Shown: in pieces, positions 21,480 to 33,394 of the stretch
Numbering within the stretch: the stretch's first letter is position 1
How the letters are laid out: every line of letters begins with the position of its first letter
Assembly: GCA_961205875.1 (NCBI GenBank)
Contig: OY540812.1
Coordinates: 32,621,098 to 32,685,097 of the forward strand
Length of the DNA: 64,000 nt
Reading direction: 5' to 3'
DNA from: Sialis fuliginosa
Taxonomy: Eukaryota; Arthropoda; Insecta; Megaloptera; Sialidae
Position numbers and translations under genes: made by a program
Notes under the pieces: generated by a model
The model's database searches: none
Told to the model about the DNA's origin: nothing
The model's input: only the letters and a program-made list of their open reading frames with translations

Positions 21480-22602
21480 CAAAAGTTCATAAAATGCATT
21501 TTTCTACTTAACGGATGTGATAACAGCCAACAAACTGATAAAGTGCACAGAAGAAATCGGGCATTAAATTACTACTTTATAAAACAAAATTTGACAAATT
21601 TTTTTTATTGGTTTTAATTATTCAAAAATGATGTACAAAAGGCCTTATGTAGGGGAATTTTTATAAAAAGTCCAAAAATTAAATTTTCCTAACGAAGTTA
21701 GCGCAGTTTTGCGGATAATTCGAATGCGCTTGAGTGTGACTCTTAACTGTGTGACACTTAAATAGTGTTTTTCTTGAAACCATGTTTTTTGAGCTGACCG
21801 TACTTCTAGCACCTTTAATTTTTAACGGATTGATTTGAAATTTTAGTTGAAGCTTCACAATAACATTTTCTAGTGAACAGAGTATGATTTTTTCGATTGA
21901 TTTAGTGTAACCGATATTATACTTATATTTTCGACAGATTTTTTCGAAAAAAAAATTTTTCATTCAAAACGATTAATGCCTTTTTTCAAAATCAATTTTT
22001 CGAAGAAGTCCTACGCCGTTCACTTTGTTTTGGCATATATTTTAAGAATTTTTTGTGTTTTTTATTCCAGATAAAAAATTGCAACCCATAGGAGTATGGT
22101 CAGGGAGGTCATAAAAAAATTAGATTTCATTGCGGTAGCTGCAGAGACGCCTTTTTATTTTTATATAATAAATAAAGATTTTTTTTAATACCTTGATACA
22201 GCTAAAAAAAAATTTTCACCTCTTTTTAAAAAAATCGATAAAATGATCTTTGATTTTGTGCTCACAAGGTAGTACCGCCTCTTTCAGGGTTTGGAGGGAG
22301 AAACCCAATGGAGGTAAAAATTTTGATCTTGAGTGGAGGTTTTAAGGTCAACTTCATCCTTTTAAATGGAAACCTATTTCTTTTTTGCATATTTGTATTT
22401 TACAGAAAAAAAGAAATAACTTTTGTCTAAAAAGTTTTTCCAAAAACCTATTTACAAACGTGATATAAAAACGAAATTAAAAATGGTTATTTGTTGTTAA
22501 TGATTTAGGAGGTATATTTACACGAACTACTATGAATTTTTTTCTTTGTATGTATATGTATGTAGAACTAAAAACTAGAAAAAAAAACTTTTATTATTAT
22601 TA
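21480..22602. other. AT-rich spacer
   Basis: About 1.1 kb without recognised gene or element. Short frames are AT-rich and show no domains. Confidence 0.4.
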
Positions 22603-22812
22603 TTTGCCTTTTAAAACCGACCAAAAGCAGAAAATAAAATTCGGTTAGACTCTTATCGTACTAAATATTGCATTTAAAAAAAATGATTTTGTTCAAATGT
22701 AGAAGAGACATTTTTTTTAAACTCTTTTAGTATGAACAAAAACAACTTTTGCAATATTTAGTACGATAAGAGTCTAACCGAATTTTATTTTTAATCGGTT
22801 TTAAAAGGCAAA
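22603..22812. mobile_element. 210-bp hairpin MITE
   Basis: TTTGCCTTTTAAAACCGA and, further in, TTCGGTTAGACTCTTATCGT at the left are matched by exact inverses at the right. The arms are about 75 bp with a short loop. No coding. Confidence 0.85.
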
Positions 22813-23474
22813 TTATTAAAAAATAAGATTTTTTTATATTTTTTATTTAATTTATTTAGACCCCAAAGTCACAAATTTGTTTGATTTTCTAATTATACTT
22901 TTTTGTTTAGTGAAATTATATTTTATGAGTCGTTTTAAAAAAGAAAAAAATGATAGAAAAATTAGTTTGCCCATACATACAATCTTAAAATAGTGTGAAA
23001 AAAAAACAATTGATAACAATAATGTATTGTACTTTTGTACCAAATTCAACTGCACCACGACCCTATAACAAATAAGCCGAATAATACACAAATAAAATTC
23101 GAACAGCAATTTAAAGTTTAAACTATCACGATTTTCAGCACTTCCTTAATTTTTATCTTCGCGTACGGGAAACATAGATTGATTCTGGCATCAAGATAAG
23201 CGTCTAATGCTTTGTTGGTACGAACATGAATACAGAGTGAGCGAGAGAGAGGGGCGTTATTGGTCTGCGGCACGCTACTTGCGTGAGAAATTGATGGACT
23301 CACTATAGGGAATGTGATGGAGGTCTGGCGCGTAATGGAACGTTTTATATTGAGGGGGAGTTTTGTGTGTTTAGTGCACTGAATAATGTAGAGTCATTTA
23401 CACTACTATATGTGTTATGTTTAAAAAAATACTAGAATGCTACATGGTTTGTTTTGTATTTCTTTATAAGATAT
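22813..23474. other. AT-rich spacer
   Basis: Nothing recognised. A more GC-balanced patch at 23160-23330 (GCGAGAGAGAGGGGCG) has no coding support. Confidence 0.35.
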
Positions 23475-23475
23475 T

Positions 23476-23844
23476 GGTCACGTTCACGACTGACCAAAAA
23501 CAGTGAACAACGAGCTTTGATTGGTTGATTCATGGAATTTCTGGTGGATTGTACCAGAAATTTAAAGAATGTCATTTTTTAAGCGTGTAAGGAAGTGAGA
23601 CAGAAGTAACCATAAAGAGATAGAAACTAGTGTTCTGACAGAAACGCTCAACATGAAGTGAACATAAAAGTTCTTTGGTTAGCCTGGTCACTAATTTCTA
23701 TCTCTTTCTAGTTACTTCTTTCTCACTTCCTTACACGCTTGAAAATAACATTCTTAAAATTTCTGGTACAATTCACCAGAAATTCCATGAATCAACCAAT
23801 CAAAGCTCGTTGTTCACTGTTTTTGGTCAGTCGTGAACGTGACC
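23476..23844. mobile_element. 369-bp foldback MITE with ~165-bp arms
   Basis: The tips are GGTCACGTTCACGACTGACC and its exact inverse. Arms continue through CAACGAGCTTTGATTGGTTG and ACACGCTT/AAGCGTGT. The flanks read ATT on both sides, a possible 3-bp target duplication. A ~50-bp loop is unpaired. No frame. Confidence 0.85.
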
Positions 23845-23913
23845 ATTGATGAAAGTTTTTTTTAACCTTTCACTAGAGCTGCGATCACACGTACTGCTTT
23901 TACATGCAGTATA

Positions 23914-24488
23914 CAGGATGTCTGACTTTTCATTGCTTATATCTGCTAAAATATTGAAGCTACAAAAAAAGTTGAGTTGGAAACTTGTCAAACAAAAGTT
24001 GACCTACAAAATGGCACAAGCAATTTTTTCCATAGCCTAGTTGTTCCTCGAATAAATACATAACTTTGTTTTCTTAAATACAAAATCCTGTATTAATCAA
24101 TTCCTCTTTACAATGATGTATTACAAGTACCATTTTGTTGTTAAATTAGACCTAATATTACGAAAAAAATATTTGTTGAATTTGTAACAGACGACCTGCT
24201 CAATCGCTTGATTTGTCAAATTTTGGTTTTGTTTCTGTGGGGCTTTTTAAAGAACAAGGTTTATGAGATATGGAGTTATTGATACTTCAAGCGATATTTA
24301 CAATCAACCAATTATTATTAATATCACAGCCGACTATAACAATTATATTTTTTCGGGAAACAACAATCAAGTAGGCTATGGAAAAAATTGTTTACGTCAT
24401 TTTGAAGATCAAGTTTCTAATTAAACTTTTTTTGTAACTTTAATATTTTAGCAGATATAAGTTAGACAATGAAAAGTTAGACACCCTG
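23914..24488. mobile_element. 575-bp foldback element, CAGGATGTCT tips
   Basis: CAGGATGTCTGACTTTTCAT at the left pairs with the right end ATGAAAAGTTAGACACCCTG. The next ATATCTGCTAAAATATT also pairs, as do internal blocks (TTTTTCCATAGCCTA / TAGGCTATGGAAAAA). TA flanks both ends. It shares the TA plus CAGG tip style with the elements at 18930 and 45915. Confidence 0.8.
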
Positions 24489-24569
24489 TACATTGTACAT
24501 ATACTGCTTATACACCCAATACATCTACGAGTCATACGTGTGGATATCCTTGCAATGTGTTGTTTGTAT

Positions 24570-24800
24570 ACATATATACTAGAGATCAGATCGGACCTTA
24601 AAAAAGTAGCTCGATTTGGTCCAATCCGGTCTGATTTATACGATCTATACTAAGGTCAGGACCCAGCCCGGTCTGGTTTATATATAAGGTCCGAACAGAT
24701 CTGGTCCAAACATTACAAACAAAAATTAAGCCCAATCCGATCCGATCCGAAATCCGTCCGATGTCGCGGCTCTCCTGCAACTCAAATTTATAACCCACGG
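24570..24800. repeat. Simple-word repeat of GGTCCGA / CCGATCC type
   Basis: Dense in GGTCTGGTT, GGTCCGAAC, GATCCGATCCGA and related words. It forms a frame on the minus strand (24598-24798) only because of its regular composition. Boundaries are not clear. Confidence 0.45.
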
Positions 24801-25479
24801 CTCCCTTAATTTTTTTTTGGAACCCAGGCTGGTTAAAAAATTTCTTTGTTTAATGTTCACTCTTGTACAACTGTAGTGCTATCTAGCCGTAAAGGAAGTA
24901 TTTAGGATTCGCGCCAACAGTTTAAAAAAATTTATTTAAAAAAAAGTTTTAAATACATTTAGTTACGGACCTGTATTAACCATGCTCGGCTTGTAAAAAG
25001 AGAGAGAAAGATGGTAAAATTGCTGGTTTTGTAGATATTATCGTAGATAGCTGGGTAATTTATTGAATACGGTAATCAGGAAGTGTAAATAAAATAATTT
25101 ACAGCATCGGTACAAAAATAAAATTGAGTTAACTACTTTTAATATAATTTACTAAATCAATAACTATTTGTATATATATGGACACGGGCGGTGAATTTTT
25201 CGAGTTATAATAGGTTATACGTGAGCGATTTTGGATCGTGAGTGTGTGTGATCGCGAGTCAAAGTATGTATGGGGAGGATTGGGAGCGTTCATACATATG
25301 GATTAATAAGTGTATTAACGTAACTACGAAAATATGTGCAGCACTAATATATGGTATTGATCACCATCCACAACATATCAACAATTTAAATCTTTAAATT
25401 GTCAAGTTTAAGTAAATATTTAATTTATAAAAAATAGTATTTTGACGTAAATAACGTCAATTGTTTTACTCCATAAATA
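24801..25479. other. AT-rich spacer
   Basis: No gene or element recognised. Confidence 0.35.
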
Positions 25480-26049
25480 GTCCTCGGTCCCGACTTTAAA
25501 TTTTGAAATAAAAAATACTCCTCTGAAACTTCGTGAGTGGATTCATTTTGGCGTAACCTACAACTTTTTTATCTTCGAAAATTCTGAGAATTGGGGCGTT
25601 TTTGATGTGGCATGCGTCAAACATGTTAAGGGCGTAGATCAGGGCAAAAGACCCTTGATTTTTGTAGGTCAGTATAACCATAACATTTTACTATTATTTA
25701 TCTAGCAATTGTGCAAAAATCAACCGGTTATTTATAAATTACATAACATCATGAATTTGACATGTTGAGGGTGTAGGTCTCGCTAAATACCCCAATATTT
25801 TTGTAGGTTAATATATTTCTCGATGTTTGCATTATAAAATCTTGTAATTCAAGTAAAAAAGAAAGGGTTATTTGTAAATTTCTTATAACTAACATTAAAT
25901 TGACATGTTTGACGCATGCCATATCAAAAACGTCCCAATTCTCAGAATTTTAGAAAATAAAAAAGTTGTAGGTTACGCCAAAATGAATCCACTCACGAAG
26001 TTTCAGAGGAGTATTTTTTATTTTAAAATTTAAAGCCGGGACCGAGGAC
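25480..26049. mobile_element. 570-bp foldback element, GTCCTCGGTCCCG tips
   Basis: GTCCTCGGTCCCGACTTTAA and its inverse form the tips, with TA on both sides. The arms (about 150 bp) include GTGAGTGGATTCATTTTGGC and GAGAATTGGGGCGTTTTTGA, each present once per arm in opposite orientation. The central part is weakly palindromic too (ACATGTT...AACATGT). Confidence 0.85.
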
Positions 26050-26649
26050 TAAAACTTTTTTTTTACTTATTTTTATCTTCGTCAATTTTAAATATTTCTA
26101 CATGAAATTTTTTGGAAATATTTTTGAATGAAAAATAAGAAAATATTATTTAAAAAAAATCGATTTTTTTATCCATCACAGTAGTGTTCCCCCTTAAATT
26201 ATTTACATAAGACCCAGAAATTAATATTGTTACATAATATAAAGGTAGTATACGTATTTTCTAAAAACAAAAACTAAAACCAGTTGCTTATAATTAATAC
26301 AAAAACTGTCACAAAAAATTTTCTGACAAATGCGTTCACGTTTTACGTGACTAAAAATACAAAGAACATGTGAAAACAAACAGAAGGAAGGTTGGCCATT
26401 TTTTGACAAGAAAATTTGCACAACTATTTGTAAATAATGAAATAGGGTAACGGCAAACGAAACGCGTGTAAATACACCCTTAAAATTACACGGCATAAAC
26501 CTGGGATCGTTATGAAGGGATGCTCACATGCGTGTATGCGTGTATTATGTGTGTTTGTATGTATTTGTGTAATATCTAGTTCTAGCAGGTCGACAGGGCC
26601 GAAATAGAAAACTACAGGATTTAAAATATACCTATTACATAATAAGGTA
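26050..26649. other. Spacer with a TG-rich microsatellite
   Basis: AT-rich. Near 26530-26575 ATGCGTGTATGCGTGTATTA and TGTGTGTTTGTATG words form an imperfect TG/TA repeat. No gene. Confidence 0.4.
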
Positions 26650-26651
26650 TA

Positions 26652-27834
26652 CAGGTGATTTACAATTAGTGTAAAAAAATTAACAGTAGATCAAGGATGT
26701 TATTTTAAGCAAAAAACTTCATATGAACATGTATCCGGAAATTCTTCGTGATGGAGCTACAGTCTGCCAAAAAATTTGTCCAAAATTTTTATTTAATATC
26801 TAGAGAACCCATTGTGATACAGTTATGAAATTTTATAACTGGTTTATTATATCAAACAGTAATAATTTAGACTAGCGGTGTATGGGGCTAGTGGGTCCAC
26901 TGATTTTTTTGTTCTTTAACAAAAATACTTTTTTTTCCAAAGTTGAGTACTTGTAGATTACTACATGGGCTCAAAAGTATTTGACCTAACAATGAAAAAA
27001 CGATTTTTTTTAATGAAAAAACTCTTTTATTCTTCGACATAATCTCCATCTAGAGTAATGCACTTGTTCCAACGGTCCTCTAACATTTCGATACCGATCT
27101 TGCAGTGGTTCGTCTCAAGTCCCTCAAAATATTCGTTTGTTTCCAACTCGACCTCTTCATTAGAGTAAAATCATTTGCCAGAGAGCCACATTTTTAATTT
27201 CGGAAAAAGGTAGTAGAGACTGGTGGCCAGGTCAGGAGAATACGGTAGGTGCGAAACCAATTCATATCGCAATTCTTTTAAATTATCGGTCGTAACGTGA
27301 GCCTTGTGAGATGGTGCATTGGCTTGGAGAAACAGCATTTTTTTCTTCGTCATTTGTCTTGACTTCGTTGTCCAATTGATCCAGTAATGCACAGGTAATA
27401 TTCTTTGTTGATTGTTTCACCATGTTGAAGGTAGTTAATAAATACTATACCATATCCATCCCAAAAAATACTAGCAAGAACTTTACCGGCCGACTGTTGT
27501 GTTTTTGGGCGTTTCGGACGGCTTTCAACAGACAATAACCATTCTGCTGACTGCCGGATCCATGTTTCATCCATTGTCACAAAAAATGAAACTATAACTA
27601 AATGGCTATTTGTTGATAAAAATGCAGTCTTATTTTAGTCGTAGAACAAGAATATTATAAGCTTATTTTGTGTAATTTGAAGCATCCGTAGGTATTAAGT
27701 AAAATTCTGCAATACTTTTTTATTATTTATATTTCTCGAAAACGGTTGATCCCATGACAAATGAATAAAATATATTTCTGTTTATTTTGTGTCATATAAT
27801 CTTCTATAAGTGCCTAACTCAGAAAAAAATTTAA
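26652..27834. mobile_element. CAGGATGATTTAC-family foldback, copy 2, interrupted by a mariner
   Basis: The left arm begins CAGGTGATTTACAATTAGTG and follows copy 1 through GAACCCATTGTG and GGTGTATGGGGCTAGTGGG. After the mariner, the other arm resumes at AATGAAACTATAAC and includes GAATTTGAAGCATCCG-like landmarks. The outer part of the right arm has been lost: the element ends at GATCATTCTG followed by TATA. More diverged than copies 1 and 3. Confidence 0.75.
26960..27588 (-). pseudogene. Mariner transposase relic, copy 2 (5'-truncated)
   Basis: Same subfamily and same tip (CTACATGGGCTCAAAAG) as 12658-13660. Minus-strand frames 27350-27580 and 27171-27392 together give MTMDETWI (first catalytic Asp intact), RPKRPKTQQSAGKVLASIFW and FLQANAPSH. 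In the last of these the second catalytic Asp of HDN has become Ala. LATSLYYLFPKLK follows, where the third Asp is Leu. About 9 codons between DETWI and QSAEW are missing. Sequence upstream of VTMDE is absent: identity ends where the host foldback resumes. Clearly inactive, and its damage differs from copy 1, so the two decayed independently. Confidence 0.85.
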
Positions 27835-28099
27835 GATCATTCTGTATAAAACATTGAAATGTATCTAATAATTAAATTTAGCAGTTTCAATCGGAATGTT
27901 TTATTTGCAGACGATGTGCGCTTTATAATTTGTAACACCAAAAAAAAGTTTGTACATCATGGTCTTGTACAGTTTGCAAAGTGTCTCTGTGCCTTGGAAA
28001 AAGGATGTGCTTTAACAAATATCATATATGTATCCATATGTGTATGTCGTAGACAAGACGAACCTAATCATTCCTATTTATTTTTGACGTTACTATTTA
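27835..28099. other. Spacer
   Basis: A frame at 27859-28113 shows no domain. Its 3' part already belongs to the repeat starting near 28065. Confidence 0.35.
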
Positions 28100-28560
28100 C
28101 ATTTTATTCTTAAATATCGGTATGGAGAACCATACATGACTTCCATGTTCTTTAATATTTTTAAAAATAATTTTTAATATATGAAAAATTTGAATGGGTA
28201 TTGTCAGAAATAATACTCTCTTTGTATTATAAATATTAGTTTTCTAATGCTCTAATGTTAAAAACATAATACACATTCGTAGAATAACTAATTTGACAAT
28301 TTGAATTTAGTTGCATTTGTTTCCAAGGCAACATGAATTAGTGACGTATTATTTAGTATTTAAAATTCAAATTTTCAGGGAGGTTTTTACCTCTTCAATA
28401 GATGTTTAGGCATATACAAACAGTAAATGCATCTTAGGTTCAATTGAACTACAAATGAAGGTAGTACAATCAGAATCTGCTCTTATCTCGGACACGATTT
28501 TTAGACGGTATTACAATATTTTCATTTCCTTCAGAACATGGAAGTAATAAATGACTTTTT
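28065..28560 (-). repeat. GGAAGTCATGTATGGTTCTC repeat, copy in minus orientation
   Basis: Inverse counterpart of 34330-35040. Shared blocks: GAGAACCATACATGACTTCC, GACAATACCCATT-type sequence, TTTCCAAGGCAA, GTTCAATTGAACT and ATCTCGGACACGATTTTTAG. This copy lacks about 230 bp present in the other (34437-34690). Confidence 0.75.
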
Positions 28561-29236
28561 GTTTATTTTTGTGTTCTTTTGTAATTTTTCCTCCTTTTAT
28601 TTAATTTTAATAAAAATATATTTCTGTGCAACTTGTTTTTCTTCTTCTAAAATACCATGCCTCAAAGATTTAATCGGAATTGAACCTACCATAAATATTT
28701 AACAGTGATGATAAAAGCGGCCCTGTACGTAGTATATTTGCTCATTTTTGCTCCAGGTGAAGAGTGCATAACAAGCATATGTTAGAGAGTATCTAATGGT
28801 TGTAATCTCCGGTGTTTGTTCGGCCGGATACCCACAGATAGTGCCATAATCGCAACAAAAATATACGTCGCTGTAAAGTGAGTGTGTGCGACATTTTTTC
28901 AACGGTATAATATATTCATTTTAGTTTTAATAGGATTTCTCTTGGTGACGTCTAACGTACTGCTTTTTGTGCGAAAAGTTGAATTAAAAAATTACACGGA
29001 AATGTGGGGAAGATGAATTTATTTTTATTAACATATCCTTGGATTATATATACGTAAAACGTAAATTTGCTTAAGCCTGTTTTAGAAAAAATGCATGGGT
29101 TACATAAATTACATTCATATTTCATCGCAGATTTTTGATTTTGGTTGGTTTTTCTTCTTCTTCTTCTTCATGGGTTTTGTGTCAAGTGGATTTTCTCCTT
29201 TTGGTTGGTTTTATTCATAAATATATAGGTAAATCG
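28561..29236. other. AT-rich spacer
   Basis: Contains a TTCTTC microsatellite (29150-29170). No gene recognised. Confidence 0.4.
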
Positions 29237-30103
29237 GTCATTCCATAAATAACTACACTATTTTTTTGTTGTTGTTACCGATTTTTTAAATTTTTACATA
29301 TGTTTTAGTACTAGTTAAAAGAAGATTTTTAACGGTACTTAAAAATCGAAAAAAAAATTCCCCCCAAAAATATCGACATTTGAAAATTTAACTTTTTTTT
29401 TTAAATGAAATATCTCAAAAACTATCAAAGATAGCATAAAAATACAAGGGATCAATTTTGTAGGAAAATGTATATAATTTATTTAAAAAAATATTTTGCT
29501 GCACAAAAATTTTGTTTAAATATATATTTTTTATTTATAAAATTTAACTGAAAATTCGGGGCACATGTCAACTCTGAATTTAAAAAATAAAAATATATGT
29601 TGTAGCTTAATCATTCCTGAGTATGTAGCACTTTGAAAATGTATGAACATATGAAAAAATTTATGAAATATTATTTTTTTTAGGTAACGACGCGCGAGTC
29701 TGTCTTAGACGTATCACTGCAGTAAATGTTGAACGCTCCGACACAGTCGCGCAGTGATACGTCCAAGCAAGTTGACATGTGCCCCGAATTTTCAGTTAAA
29801 TTTTATAAATAAAAAAAAATATATTTAAACAAAAGTTTTGTGCAGCAAAATATTTTTTAAAATAAATTATATACATTTTCCTACAAAATTGATCCCTTGT
29901 ATTTTTACGATATCTTTGATAGTTTTTGAGATATTTCGTTTTTTAAAAAAAAGTGAAATTTTCAAAAGTCGATATTTTTGGGAATTTTTTTTTCGATTTT
30001 TAAGTACCGTTAAAAATCTTCTTTTAACTAGTACTAAAACATATGTAAAAATTAAAAAAATCGGTAACAAAAAAAAAAGTGTGCAGTTATTTATGGAATT
30101 ACC
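29237..30103. mobile_element. 867-bp foldback element with ~340-bp arms
   Basis: GGTCATTCCATAAATAACTA at the left pairs with AGTTATTTATGGAATTACC at the right. The pairing runs inward through GTACTAGTTAAAAGAAGATT, ATCAATTTTGTAGGAAAATG and ATTCGGGGCACATGTCAACT. The ~175-bp loop itself contains an inverted pair, ACGTATCACTGC / GCAGTGATACGT. The two long frames here (29838-30110 + and 29867-30070 -) are palindrome by-products. Confidence 0.9.
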
Positions 30104-30959
30104 AAAATAATATTATATGTGAATATTTTAACATTAGATATAAACAAAATGGTAAAAAAATGTTTCAGACAGAAGTTGTCGAGGGAGACATTTATTATTG
30201 TTATGGGTATTTATAGTTTATGGGGTTTTATAGTATAACATTTTTTTTTTCAAAAAATAACCTGTTAATTGATCTTTAATGGGTAAACAAAAGTTAATTT
30301 TTTCCGGCCTCGCATTTATTTTGGCACTTAGCCTCGCTAACTCTAGGACCGGCTCTGGGTCCACCATATTGGATAGCTTTCTTGGCTAAACGGTTCAGTA
30401 ACTAGAAGACTGACAGACAGACAGCCAGTGTTGATTCTATAAGTGTTCCTCTTTTTCCGATTTTAGTACGGAGCACACAGGGAGAGATAAATTGATATTC
30501 TTGAACGGGACAAAAAATATCACACAAACCATTTACAAAGAAGTAGTTTTTATTAAGAAGAGGTGTCTTCATCTTGAAGAAGTATTTATCCCTTACTAAT
30601 TGTTTTTCGCGCCCTTGTTTGCCGAGATCAAATATCACCGCACGTGACCGGGCTAACACTTAACAATTAATATGCATAACACGAAACAACCGGTATTTGA
30701 ACCCATTTCGATTTATTTAAGTGCTATTAACTGTTACTCTATTTATTATAAATTAAATCACACATCTCTAATGAATTGTTTCGGAATTTTATTTTCTTCT
30801 ATTAATGGAATTTTTCATAAGACAGGATATTTGTTTTAGTTAATTTACTTTATATAATTCGAGTTGGGTTTTCAGAACAATGAAAAAGGTCAAACGGAAT
30901 ATAAATGAATATGTTGTTGCAACTGTTTAAATACAATCAATGACATGAAAAGAAAGAAA
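30104..30959. other. Spacer with a GACAGACAGACAGCC repeat relic
   Basis: Near 30355-30480 GGTTCAGTAACTAGAAGACT followed by GACAGACAGACAG resembles the internal part of interspersed insect elements. No gene supported. Confidence 0.4.
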
Positions 30960-31110
30960 TAAAGTAAATGGTTATCGTATAAATATTTGATTATTGTACT
31001 AAACACTTCCCTTCTGAAGAAGACCACGAGATGTTGGTGGAAACGTCAAGTGACAATATAGTGCAACGTGGTATAAAACCCAATAATCAAATGTTTATAC
31101 AATTGAATAA
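30960..31110 (+). repeat. Penelope-like terminal fragment with hammerhead-like motif
   Basis: Arms ATAAATATTTGATTATTG and CAATAATCAAATGTTTATAC pair around a centre containing CTGAAGA, a possible CCAC/GTGG stem, GAAAC and GTCAAGTGAC. CTGANGA...GAAA is the hammerhead core pattern, and a CTGAAGA...GAAACGT block is typical of Penelope-like element termini as I know them. No reverse transcriptase is nearby. Tentative. Confidence 0.4.
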
Positions 31111-31503
31111 CCGCGAATTTGAATTTTTCAAATTATTTTTTAAATGTACGTACTTATTAGAAAAAAATGTTTTAGAAACAAGATATAGAGAATATTTTTA
31201 TTTATTTATAATTTTTGTTATAATCATATTTAAAAAAAAATGTGTAAGGAAATAATAATTATTTTTTAATTTCATTTTAAATGGTTCATAACTGAAAAAA
31301 TATTTACAATAAAAGGTAGAGAACGTTATTTTCTATAATTTACTATTATTTTTTTTGTCTCTTTTATGAATTGATCAAAAAATAATAATTTTAGTTTTTA
31401 TTTCGTTTGTTATAAATTTTCCCTTACAAAGATTTATCTCAATTTGCGTTAAAAAATCGTCGTTTTTTTAAAATTGATATTTAGTTTGACATAAGGTCAT
31501 GGA
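31111..31503. repeat. Left part of a repeat also at the window's right edge
   Basis: TTTTCCCTTACAAAGATTTA...TTAAAAAATCGT near 31420-31460 matches 63890-63935. The continuation GCCATTTTGACGTTTG...AAATTTAGATTTAG lies at 32386-32416, after the insertion at 31504-32365. Confidence 0.55.
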
Positions 31504-32365
31504 GGCAAATAAGGCCCACCTTAATTAAAAATGCTATATTTCGGGTAATAAGTGATTTATATTAAAAAGGCTATGTTAATGACAAATTTTGGTTTATTAA
31601 TAATATTGATCTAAAGAAGTACGAAAATCAACATATCTTAAATGATTTTTTCATTTTTGATACATCTTAAAAAAATTTAACTTTGGGCCTTATTATACTA
31701 TGGTAGTATAATAAGGCCACTTAACTAAATTAAACATTTTCAGATAATTATAATTTTATTTTGCATGGGAACTATGTTTAAATCAACATTTGGCGCAATG
31801 TTTGCTTAATTAGAGCTAATAAATAAACAATTAATAATTTTATTTTAATATTTATTTCATATCCATAACGTGCCGATGCTGCATCCATATCAGCTATTAA
31901 ACTGTTGTCAGATCACGTTATTTCTTTGTTGTAAATGATTTTTTTTATAGAACTAATAAGTAAATAAAAATGATATACCACTCTAAAATAAAACCCAATC
32001 TTAAATTTGGTGGGCCCTATTACCCTTAAGGTACTACGGTAAATTAATTTTTATTTTATTAGGCAAAATAAACTTTAAGGATCGAACTATTACCTGAACA
32101 AATAAAAAACGGAAAATACATAACATTTTTTAACAAAAATTAAGATTGTTTGTTGTTTTTTTTTTTATAAAATTGATCATTCGTCACCATCTCTCGCAAC
32201 AAACTCAGAAATACCGAAAAGTTAGCGCGGCGAAAGTCTAGTCGGTGTGTAATTAGCTTTGTATAAGTATCTTCTATGTGTACATAAAAACCCAGATCGA
32301 TGCAACTTTTGTAAATGTGTGTTTTTTTTTACATAGGCCTTATTACACCCTGGGCCTTATTTGCC
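31504..32365. mobile_element. 862-bp insertion with GGCAAATAAGGCCCA ends
   Basis: The tips GGCAAATAAGGCCCA and its inverse TGGGCCTTATTTGCC are perfect. The middle holds a palindrome GGCCTTATTATACTA/TAGTATAATAAGGCC near 31685-31715. It separates two blocks that are close together at 63920-64000, which supports insertion. No transposase is seen and no target duplication was fixed. Confidence 0.7.
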
Positions 32366-32825
32366 GCAGATACCTTATTATATGCCATTTTGACGTTTGC
32401 ATAAATTTAGATTTAGCTTGAAACTGTCAAAAAGTTAAAAATATACAAAAAATAATGTATTAAAAATAATACTACATATTTTGTAGTAAAATTGTATAAA
32501 AATTAAATGGTTAACCAGTATCAGGCAATTTATCTGAATATTTTATCGGTTTTTATTTAAATTGTTCAATAATGAAGTACCTTTTGTGAATTTAGCACGA
32601 GGAAGCACTGTGCATTTACTTGGCAAATGTTTTTTTTAAGTAAAAAAATGTACACTTTTTGTAAATTAAATATACTCCCTCTGTTCCGAAATACTGTTCC
32701 AATATGCATTCAAGAGCTGAAAAAAAACTAGCCTATCGAGTAAAAGGGTAAAATATTTTTTAAATGTTAGTACCCATAGCGAACATGAGAAAAATCATTT
32801 TGTGCCTGGGCGAAACTTGTTAATT

Positions 32826-33360
32826 TTTCAGGGGGGGGGGGGGGCGCTAAGATAAAGCTAGATAAAAAAATATATTTTTTTTATACCAAGGCATGTGGCA
32901 TGTTAAAATGTATAACCAAAGCAGCGGGGTTTGATCCTCTTTTTTATTTTTGTCTAAATCAAAAATGGCACCTGCAGGGGGCTTCAAAGCGAATTCAAAA
33001 ATAAAAAAATAAATATGGGGTGTCAAAATGTAGATCTCAATTAGTAGAATATGACAAAGTTTTTTATTTTTTTCTAACTCAAAAATGGCGCCAGCAGGGA
33101 TCTTCAAACAGTATTTTATTTTGCCCCCTCCCCTCAAACTCTGTAACTACTGGCTTAAAAAATCTGAAAAAAAATTGGTAACGAGCCTTGGTTGGACTAC
33201 CAACTACAAACACTAAAGTCAACAATATCTTTTTAAATTTTGGAACAATAGGGAGGGGCGTCAAACAATTTTTTATTTTTATTTAATATTATTAAAAAAA
33301 TAAGTAAGAGGGTAAATTTCCGCTGCTTTGGTTATTATTTTAACATACCACATGGTATAA
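32826..33360. repeat. Internal part of the GGGTTCC-family repeat
   Basis: Shares ATACCAAGGCATGTGGCA, CTCAATTAGTAGAATATGAC, ACTACTGGCTNAAAAAATCTG and AATAGGGAGGGGCGT with 16930-17420, same orientation. A G-run (13 G) sits at 32830-32842. The terminal GGGTTCC ends are absent. The frames on the minus strand here (32847-33264) arise from this repeat. Confidence 0.7.
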
Positions 33361-33394
33361 AAAAAATATTTTTTTACCTACCTTTAGCTCCTTA

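Noticed and set aside
29838..30110. 90-codon frame
   Set aside because: Lies in one arm of a palindromic foldback, and the mirrored frame exists in the other arm.
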